The notes beneath the pieces are model-generated. The model was given only the letters and a program-made list of their open reading frames with translations, had not been told where the DNA came from and searched no databases. Shown one piece after another: positions 58,170-64,000 of a stretch of 64,000 nt of DNA; position 1 is the stretch's first letter, and each line of letters starts with the position of its first letter. This DNA comes from Jiulongibacter sediminis (GTDB lineage: Bacteria; Bacteroidota; Bacteroidia; Cytophagales; Spirosomataceae), in NCBI RefSeq assembly GCF_001306455.1, contig NZ_LGTQ01000013.1, positions 1 to 64,000 of the forward strand, in the 5' to 3' direction. The position numbers were made by a program, and so were the translations under genes.

Positions 58170-58200
58170 CAAAATTAGACAGGTGTTGATTTATGTACAA
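58170..58200 (-). promoter_or_regulatory. Promoter of the dsbA-like/nmrA operon
   Basis: Minus strand TTG (58200-58198), 20-nt spacer, TAATTTTG (58177-58170): full consensus. It interlocks with the plus-strand tetR promoter, sharing about 15 bp. Confidence 0.75.
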
Positions 58201-58217
58201 GTGTTAACTTACCTTTG
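58186..58217 (+). promoter_or_regulatory. Promoter of the second tetR gene
   Basis: TTG (58186-58188), 21-nt spacer, TACCTTTG (58210-58217): full consensus on the plus strand. One bound TetR could block both this and the divergent promoter. The direct repeats GTGTTGA and GTGTTAA lie within. Confidence 0.72.
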
Positions 58218-58312
58218 CACAAAACTTTAAGAAATGATTGAGTCATTTTGTTGCTTAATCAACATTTTAAAGAAATCTGTTGAATAATACCGCTGAGAAA
58301 ACACAATGAAAA

Positions 58313-58852
58313 ATGGACAGAAGAGTTAAAAAATCGAGACAGGCTTTATTTGATGCTTTTACGAAATTGATGGTTGAATATCCTTTTCAAAAGTTATCTA
58401 TTGCGATGGTCACAAAAGAAGCTGATGTAAATAGAGGTACATTTTACCTTCATTTTAAGGATAAATTTGAGTTACGAGAACAATGCATTGATATGCATCT
58501 TAACCAACTCATGACCAGTTGCACAGGTGGAAGTAAAGAAGAGTTTACGTCTAAAAAAGCCATGCTGACCACCTTTGATTATTTGAATGCTAATGCTGCT
58601 TTTTATAAAGTGATGCTTACCGGAGAGGATAATACTTTCTTTCGGAAAAGAATGGAAGAAATTCTAAAAATAGGTTTAAGTGATTTTATTGAAAGTAAGC
58701 CCATCAACAATCCTATTGATAAAGAAATTATGATGCAGGCTACAATTTCAGCTGGTGCGGGTTTAATTGAGTGGTGGCTCACAAAGCGAAATGATCTTGA
58801 ACCAATATATTTAGTTGATCGCTTTTGGGATATTATTAATGTTGAGCGGTAG
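58313..58852 (+). CDS. TetR/AcrR family regulator (second)
   Basis: 179 residues. N-terminal HTH: KKSRQALFDAFTKLMVEYPF, then IAMVTKEADVNRGTFYLHFKDKFEL. The C-terminal part (about 75-179) is the short ligand domain found in many Firmicutes-like and Bacteroidota regulators. It is divergent from the DsbA-like/NmrA operon across overlapping promoters and most likely represses it. Confidence 0.88.
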   Translation: MDRRVKKSRQALFDAFTKLMVEYPFQKLSIAMVTKEADVNRGTFYLHFKDKFELREQCIDMHLNQLMTSCTGGSKEEFTSKKAMLTTFDYLNANAAFYKVMLTGEDNTFFRKRMEEILKIGLSDFIESKPINNPIDKEIMMQATISAGAGLIEWWLTKRNDLEPIYLVDRFWDIINVER

Positions 58853-58970
58853 TTTTTAATGGTACACAACGTGCGAGTTAATATCATGCTTTTTTGGGCG
58901 GTCTTGTGTAATTATCTTCAGGATGCTGAGCACATTAACCGTATTTTAAAAGCAATATAACTTTTAAGAG

Positions 58971-59074
58971 CTCACCTCACCAAAATAAAAGCATTCTGCA
59001 CGCTAGGCTAATTTTGGTACAACATGCTAGGCTAATTTTCATTATAAATTTCACCTCACCCCGCCAAAATAAAA
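58971..59074. repeat. Short duplications downstream of the GT2 gene
   Basis: TCACCTCACC and CCAAAATAAAA occur at 58972-58990 and again at 59051-59074, where they encode the last residues of the glycosyltransferase. Between them GCTAGGCTAATTTT occurs twice (59002-59015 and 59026-59039). This looks like a scar of duplication or insertion next to the TetR/DsbA-like cassette. Confidence 0.6.
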
Positions 59075-60060
59075 TCCGCACCTTCAGCTAATCCTTTGGA
59101 AAGAAAGAGTCCTTTAATCTCCTGATAAACATCTCTTTTGGCAATAAGACTAACAAAATAGAAATCCTTGTTTTCTAGAGCTTTTGATAGGGGAATGAAG
59201 TTCACATCTTCCGGTTTTCGGGTAAAGACATCGGTATGGGCTGCAATCCTAATGCCTTTTGCCTGAAGCCTATTTGCCTTAAGCTGTATATTTTTACTCG
59301 CTCCGCAAATGACGAGTTCACGATTTTGGGTAACATCATTTAGATACTTGGCTAAATATCGATACCGTACTTTTTGAAACGCTGCTTCGCGGTAGTGTTG
59401 ATGTGTCCGGGTAAGTCGGTTGGGGTGGTCGTTCCAGGTGAGTAAAGGCTCTGCTATTTTAGCGATTTGTTCTCCCTGATCCATCCAGCGGAGGTAGAGT
59501 TCATAATCTTCGGGTGTGTCTGAGGTGTCCACCAGCCCATAGTTCTCAATCAATTCCCGACGAAAAAGGATGGTGGGGTTCGCTACGGGACTTTCATAAA
59601 ACTGAGCAAGAAAATGCTCTTCAGGGCTAATGATGGCATTCTGCCATTCCACAAAATGCCCGAAACCTTCCGAGGCTTTGATGGTGGAAGAAAAGGTTGT
59701 TTGCGTCGCTACAGCCGCTAAAGATGGGTTTTCCAAAAGGTACTTCACCTGTTTCTCTAATTTCTCGGGTTCAGCGATATCATCACCATCCATCCGGGCG
59801 ATGAATGGATTGTTTCCGGCCTGAATACCTGTATTGAAAGCAAAAGCTACACCCTGCCGTGGTTCATGAAGAAATTCTACACGTGAATCTTCTTTTGCAA
59901 ATTTTTCAGCGATTTCCAGACTGGCCGCGTCTGCATTGTTGGCCACCAAAATCAAACGGAAATTCCGATACGTTTGATCAAGAATTGAGGCAATGGCCCG
60001 ATCTAAAGTTTCACCGTTTTGATAAAAAGGCAGGATGATATCTACTGAAGGCCCTTTCAA
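59056..60060 (-). CDS. Family 2 glycosyltransferase
   Basis: 334 residues with a GT-A fold: VDIILPFYQNGETLDRAIAS, LILVANNAD, and the metal-binding MDGDDIAEPEKLEKQ (DxD-like). A C-terminal 80-residue part with ELVICGASKN and IRIAAHTDV looks like a second, small Rossmann-like region. It transfers a sugar from a nucleotide donor; the acceptor is unknown. Start overlaps the folA stop by 4 nt. Confidence 0.87.
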   Translation of the reverse strand: MKGPSVDIILPFYQNGETLDRAIASILDQTYRNFRLILVANNADAASLEIAEKFAKEDSRVEFLHEPRQGVAFAFNTGIQAGNNPFIARMDGDDIAEPEKLEKQVKYLLENPSLAAVATQTTFSSTIKASEGFGHFVEWQNAIISPEEHFLAQFYESPVANPTILFRRELIENYGLVDTSDTPEDYELYLRWMDQGEQIAKIAEPLLTWNDHPNRLTRTHQHYREAAFQKVRYRYLAKYLNDVTQNRELVICGASKNIQLKANRLQAKGIRIAAHTDVFTRKPEDVNFIPLSKALENKDFYFVSLIAKRDVYQEIKGLFLSKGLAEGADFILAG

Positions 60061-60563
60061 GCTTTTGAATAAATAATGATTTCCATCGGGTAGGGGCTTT
60101 TCTTAGAAGCCTCAAAGCGTTTAATCTTTTCCACCTTAAAAGCAAGATGTTCGAATTCAGGAAAAAAGGTATCACCCTCAAAATCCTTCAAAACTTTAGT
60201 GAGGTAAAGCGTTGTACATTTTGGCAGTGCTGCCTCAAAAACACCTTCACCACCAATGACAAAGACCTCATCTTCATTTTTACAAAGCTCCAGAGCTTCT
60301 TCCAGCGATTTAACATGAGCGAAATTGTCTTCCAGTTCCAGATCGTCCTGACTGCTTAAAACGAAGTTGCCCGCCTCAGAGGAAACACGGTGTTTATCTT
60401 CATAACTTTTACGACCCATGATCATCTTTTTGCCCTTGGTCACTTTTTCGAGATGTTCCCAGTCGGCAGGAATGGGCTCCGGCCAGGGCAAAGAACCTTT
60501 AAAACCGATAGCCCGGTTTTGGCTCATGGCGGCGATGATGGAAATTTTAGGTTTTTCAATCAT
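60057..60563 (-). CDS. folA: Dihydrofolate reductase
   Basis: 168 residues with the DHFR pattern: ISIIAAMSQNRAIGFKGSLP, then WEHLEKVTKGKKMIMGRKSYE (NADPH site) and VFVIGGEGVFEAALP, ending with a TLYLTKV strand. It makes tetrahydrofolate. It overlaps both neighbours by 4 nt. No thyA gene is in the window. Confidence 0.94.
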   Translation of the reverse strand: MIEKPKISIIAAMSQNRAIGFKGSLPWPEPIPADWEHLEKVTKGKKMIMGRKSYEDKHRVSSEAGNFVLSSQDDLELEDNFAHVKSLEEALELCKNEDEVFVIGGEGVFEAALPKCTTLYLTKVLKDFEGDTFFPEFEHLAFKVEKIKRFEASKKSPYPMEIIIYSKA

Positions 60564-62869
60564 TCCGCAAAAGTCGCAATTTTAGCTTTCCGCAAAACTT
60601 CAGGTATCCCAAAAGCTTCAACATAAAGATGAGCCTGAGGCCTTACCTGACGCATCAGCTTATTCAGCACTTTACGAATGGCTTTTGATTTATCACCACT
60701 GATAAAATCATTTTCCAGAAACCAACCCTTGTCTTCATAAATGGCATGCAGACTGAAAATCTGAAGCATAATTCGAAGAGCTTCTTTCTCTTTGCTTTCA
60801 GGAAGAGAATTGAGTTTTTTGACAAATTCTTCAAATATAAAAGCTTCTACCCAGGCTTTGGCCAGACTGACCATGTGCGTTTGTGTACGTAGGAAAATCT
60901 CAGGCGGAGCTAGTTTTTTGCCGATAAAGCTTCTCATCCTATCAGAAAGACTAAACAAAAGTTTTTGCGATCTGAAAGTCATGGCTGACTGCATGAAATC
61001 AATACTGAGGAGGTGTTCCGCATTGGTGTTTCGGGTGTTTACCGGGTTCAGAGTAAGCACAGAGCTACTCATTCTTTGGAGCACATGACGGGCTACAGCC
61101 ATAAAGCCACCGTCGTTAAATTCTTGTTTCAGGTCAGTGAGCAAAGCTTTCGCCACCAATTGCAAAAGCACGTGATTATCACCCTCAAAAGTGGTAAAGA
61201 TATCTGTATCGGCCTTCAGATCTGCGAACTCGTTTTCGGCCAGGTAGCCTTTACCACCGCAGGCCTCGCGGCACTCCTGAATGGTATCCGTGGCGTGCCA
61301 ACTGGCGTAACTTTTTAGTCCGGCAGCCAGCGTTTCTACTTCCCTCATTTCTTCAGATCCTCCGTAAGCTCCGGCAAATTTTTCGCGAAGCGTTTCCGTG
61401 GCGAATGTTAGTCCGTAGCTTTTAGCCATTAACGGGAAAAGTCGCCACTGATGCGTAGGGTAGTCGAGAATCAGGGTTTCCTGATCTTCATTTAAATTGC
61501 TGAACTGTCTTCTTTTTAACGAGTACCGGATGGCGATGTCCAACGATTTTTTCGCTGCCGTATTGGAGGCCAAAGCCAAAGAGACTCTTCCGCCCACCAG
61601 AGCACCCAGCATGGTAAAAAAGCGTTTCGACTCTTTTTTGATGGAGCTTTGATAGTTGCCGTTTTCGTCAATACCGCCGTATTTGTCCAAAAGGTTTTCC
61701 AGAGGAACCGTCACATTATCAAACCAGATACGGCCATTATCCACGCCATTTAGTCCCATTTTGTAGCCATTGTCTTTGACGGTAATGCCGGGTAAGGTTT
61801 CATGTTTTTCATCCCGAAGTGGAACCAGCACAGCATGAATGCCCTGATTTTTATTATTGACCATGAGCTGAGCAAAAACAACCGCCATTTTTGAATGGAG
61901 TGCATTGCCGATATATTCCTTACCTGCTGCTACCGTAGGCGAATGCACCGTAATGGTTTTATCATCAGGATTATAAACTGCGGTAGTTTCCAGATCACGC
62001 ACATTGCTTCCGTGACCGGTTTCGGTCATGGCGAAACAACCTGCCAGCTCCAGCGTGCCTGTATCTTTGAGGTATTTGTCGTGGTGTTTTTTGGTACCCA
62101 ATTGAAAAATAGCTCCACCAAAAAGGCCAAACTGTACTCCAAATTTGATGAGCAAACTGATATTGCCCATAGCCAGTGTTTCAAAAATGGCTGTATTTCC
62201 ACCGGGTGAATTGGCTCCGCCATATTCTTCTGGATAGGCATAGGCTCCGTAACCTTGCCGGGCCAGTGCTTTGACCTGATCCAGAACAAGATTTCGCATT
62301 TCTTCCTTATCCCGAACTTCTTTTGAGATGTCAAAAAAGGAATCCATGATCAGCTTTTTGGCTTTCTCTTTCAATGGAGCGTATGGTCCATCCAAAAGGC
62401 TTTGCATTGCCCTCGGGTCAAAGGCCTTTTCTTCCTCGATTTCATGCTCTGCTTCAGGCGAAATACTTTGATAGAAAGAGAGTTTTGAGAGCTGATGACT
62501 TACACCCAGAGCAGCTTCCAGTTCTTCAATGGATTTCCGCACTTTCGGAGCATCCCAGATTTCGTTTTTTGCTCCTGAGGAAGTTTTGGCCATCTGAAGA
62601 CCAAGGTCAACCAATGAAATTTTATCAGAAACTTTCATTTGTGCAGACTGCGATTTTATGGCGTCAAGCCAGCTTTTGAAGGTTTCCTCTGATGGTGGAT
62701 TCTTCTGGTCTGTCCAGCTGATTAAGGTGTATTGATCATCATATGACAGAAAATCCATGCCTTTGATTTTATCCTGAATGGATTTCATTTCAGACGGGCT
62801 CAGTACAGAATCTGACCAGCCAATATAGAAAAGCGGAAGCACCGAAATGATTCCTGGAGAGTATTTCAT
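60560..62869 (-). CDS. Acyl-CoA dehydrogenase / acyl-CoA oxidase-like flavoprotein
   Basis: 769 residues, larger than ordinary acyl-CoA dehydrogenases (about 380). A 120-residue N-terminal helical extension precedes the core: AGCFAMTETGHGSNVRDLET (flavin/substrate loop), GVDNGRIWFDNVTVP, then QECREACGGKGYLAENEFAD and the TFEGDNHVLLQL segment, in which the Glu is the likely catalytic base as in acyl-CoA oxidases. A further C-terminal helical domain follows. It starts fatty acid beta-oxidation. First gene of an operon with folA and GT2. Confidence 0.88.
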   Translation of the reverse strand: MKYSPGIISVLPLFYIGWSDSVLSPSEMKSIQDKIKGMDFLSYDDQYTLISWTDQKNPPSEETFKSWLDAIKSQSAQMKVSDKISLVDLGLQMAKTSSGAKNEIWDAPKVRKSIEELEAALGVSHQLSKLSFYQSISPEAEHEIEEEKAFDPRAMQSLLDGPYAPLKEKAKKLIMDSFFDISKEVRDKEEMRNLVLDQVKALARQGYGAYAYPEEYGGANSPGGNTAIFETLAMGNISLLIKFGVQFGLFGGAIFQLGTKKHHDKYLKDTGTLELAGCFAMTETGHGSNVRDLETTAVYNPDDKTITVHSPTVAAGKEYIGNALHSKMAVVFAQLMVNNKNQGIHAVLVPLRDEKHETLPGITVKDNGYKMGLNGVDNGRIWFDNVTVPLENLLDKYGGIDENGNYQSSIKKESKRFFTMLGALVGGRVSLALASNTAAKKSLDIAIRYSLKRRQFSNLNEDQETLILDYPTHQWRLFPLMAKSYGLTFATETLREKFAGAYGGSEEMREVETLAAGLKSYASWHATDTIQECREACGGKGYLAENEFADLKADTDIFTTFEGDNHVLLQLVAKALLTDLKQEFNDGGFMAVARHVLQRMSSSVLTLNPVNTRNTNAEHLLSIDFMQSAMTFRSQKLLFSLSDRMRSFIGKKLAPPEIFLRTQTHMVSLAKAWVEAFIFEEFVKKLNSLPESKEKEALRIMLQIFSLHAIYEDKGWFLENDFISGDKSKAIRKVLNKLMRQVRPQAHLYVEAFGIPEVLRKAKIATFAE

Positions 62870-62870
62870 A

Positions 62871-62915
62871 GGGTTGAAATCTTTGTTTGTGGTGGTATAA
62901 CAAAAATTTCAACCC
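62871..62915. promoter_or_regulatory. Inverted repeat at the start of the acyl-CoA dehydrogenase gene
   Basis: GGGTTGAAATCTTTGT (62871-62886) and ACAAAAATTTCAACCC (62900-62915) agree at 15 of 16 positions, with a 13-nt spacer, ending 1 nt before the ATG. It could be an operator, a 5' hairpin controlling translation, or the terminator of the adhesin gene; no T-run follows. Confidence 0.55.
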
Positions 62916-62947
62916 AAGGATTCGATGAAGCCCGAAGGCGAGTGTAC

Positions 62948-64000
62948 CTAGTTAATTTTTCTCCAGTTGGTTCCGTCTGAAATAATGTGAAGGACTGAAC
63001 TCGCTGGTATGGTCTGGGAGGTAGTCCCTAAGCCTGTTCTAAAAGGAACGCTTGTTGTAATTGCTCCGCCTCCCTGATTTATTATTTTGAATTCATAGGC
63101 TACAAAAGGAAGAGCAGAAGGTAGTGTGACGGTGTGACCGCCTGTACCGACGTAGAAAACTAAAAACTGCTGATCGTTGAGAGCAAAGTCACTGGAAAAG
63201 TCAGAAAGGGTTGAAATTCTTGAACCAGTAATGGCCATGTTTCCATATACCTTGACATTTCCACCGACTTGGAATTTGTCATTTGGAGTTCCGGACAAAC
63301 TTGAGATAGGACGATTGATAGAAACCACATCATTGACAAAGTCTCCTCCAATCAAAGGTGTAGAGCTGTTTGAGTTTTCAATATAAAGTTTATCGGCCGA
63401 GGTTTCCCAGAAGCCGGCCTGGTAACCGATAAGAACGTTATTGTAAAAGCCACCGGTATAGCCTGCCTCATGGCCTAATAGCACTGAACGGTCAGCTCCT
63501 CCGTTTCCACTTCGAAAACCAACACTAACTGTGGAGTTGCTTGGGTTTTCAAGTGCCAGTGAACCTATTCCGACATTGCTGGAATTATAGCTCCAAAAGT
63601 TTTTCATGGCATGATAACCAATAGCCACATTGTCATCATTATTATTTCCCAAACCACTATTGGGTGAATTTGAATAAAGGGCATCTGCACCAATGGCCAC
63701 ATTTCGGTCAGAGAACACACTCCAGTATCCGGAGTTTTTTCCAAGAACTACGTTATCGTTTCCATTAAATCCGCGATTCATGGCATCGTGGCCGATGACC
63801 ACATTGCCACTTGCACTGGTTACAGGGCCGGTAACGGAATAGCCAAGCAAGGCATCTTTTCCCAAAACAAGATTGTCTTTATTGAGGGCATTAACATTGT
63901 TTGAAATATGAGTGGAATTAATGCTTCCGGGCAAAATGGTTACCGAGGTGGTGTTGTTCTGTATTTCATTGACCTGAGCTTCGGCTACATTGAAAATACA
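62948..64000 (-). CDS. Trimeric adhesin-like repeat protein (5' truncated by the window)
   Basis: The frame is open to the right edge; codons before the first possible (TTG) start continue as AEAQVNEIQNN, so the N-terminus lies outside. At least 350 residues. Repeats of type NVAIGADALY, NVVIGHDAM, NVVLGKNSG, NVAIGYHAM, NVGIGSLAL, SVLLGHEAG, NVLIGYQAG run through the first 200 residues and match the left-handed head repeats of YadA-type adhesins. A C-terminal domain (VTLPSALPFVAYEFKIINQG and onward, ending NWRKIN) resembles those of tail-fibre-like proteins. No YadA membrane anchor is present. Surface role is likely. Confidence 0.8.
   Translation of the reverse strand, partial: CIFNVAEAQVNEIQNNTTSVTILPGSINSTHISNNVNALNKDNLVLGKDALLGYSVTGPVTSASGNVVIGHDAMNRGFNGNDNVVLGKNSGYWSVFSDRNVAIGADALYSNSPNSGLGNNNDDNVAIGYHAMKNFWSYNSSNVGIGSLALENPSNSTVSVGFRSGNGGADRSVLLGHEAGYTGGFYNNVLIGYQAGFWETSADKLYIENSNSSTPLIGGDFVNDVVSINRPISSLSGTPNDKFQVGGNVKVYGNMAITGSRISTLSDFSSDFALNDQQFLVFYVGTGGHTVTLPSALPFVAYEFKIINQGGGAITTSVPFRTGLGTTSQTIPASSVLHIISDGTNWRKIN

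Overview
The window is a piece of a Bacteroidota chromosome, most likely a marine or soil member of the Cytophagales. Evidence: a SusC/SusD pair, a type IX secretion (T9SS) C-terminal sorting domain, lipoproteins and Tat-type N-termini, the near absence of Shine-Dalgarno sequences, and several promoters that match the Bacteroidota pattern TTG-N19-21-TAnnTTTG. No rRNA, tRNA, CRISPR array, prophage or complete insertion sequence was recognised. Both edges cut genes.

Layout. 0-8.7 kb (+): end of a giant T9SS-secreted repeat protein, a SulP anion transporter with a small overlapping gene, a dicarboxylate/amino-acid symporter and an SGNH hydrolase. 8.7-12.2 kb (-): a three-gene lysine catabolism operon (saccharopine/lysine dehydrogenase family, DUF1338 2-oxoadipate decarboxylase family, aminoadipate semialdehyde dehydrogenase). 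12.5-17.4 kb: secreted subtilase, Tat-type Gfo/Idh oxidoreductase, and a DoxX / glutathione peroxidase / OhrR-type regulator operon. 17.7-22.1 kb (+): GH92 glycosidase, lipase-like hydrolase, bestrophin channel. 22.2-34.5 kb: a glycan/phosphoester region with alkaline phosphatase, SusD, SusC, a GDPD-like phosphodiesterase, a heparinase II/III-type lyase, a sulfatase, a lipoprotein and an M19 dipeptidase. 34.6-45.7 kb: Fe-S uracil-DNA glycosylase, a BlaI/M56 antirepressor pair with three operators, DUF1080 lipoprotein, papain-like hydrolase, HesB, PspC proteins, DUF4056-like and DinB proteins, an enolase-superfamily/RraA pair, TspO. 45.8-52.5 kb (-): a TetR-controlled operon for a LolA-like protein, two FtsX-type permeases, a LolD-type ATPase and an outer-membrane barrel. 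52.7-64 kb: LpxH, DedA, ABC-F, a small TetR/DsbA-like/NmrA cassette, a GT2/DHFR/acyl-CoA dehydrogenase operon and a truncated trimeric-adhesin-like repeat protein.

The most unusual feature is a family of intergenic arrays built from degenerate 7-bp units, found only between 37.2 and 52.8 kb. The units keep a strict 7-nt phase but vary in sequence, and blocks occur in a recurring order (NNAAGAC units, then GGA-NNAN units such as GGAGAAC/GGAACAA/GGAGAAA, then YTCNNAC units). Opposed blocks can fold into hairpins. The arrays fill every substantial gap in the TetR/LolA/FtsX operon, and both genes for small four-helix-bundle proteins (S23/IVP/Avd-like) sit inside such arrays, flanked by inverted heptad blocks. 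This resembles the 23S rRNA intervening sequences, where the same protein family lies between inverted repeats, but here in protein-coding intergenic DNA. It is the best candidate for an undescribed element.

Regulation can be read directly at several places: three TACGA-N6-TCGTA sites on the blaI promoter, a TTGAC-type palindrome on the tetR promoter at 52.5 kb, interlocked divergent promoters at 58.2 kb, and -7 boxes only 4 nt before the ATG of lpxH and the ABC-F gene, which suggests leaderless mRNAs.
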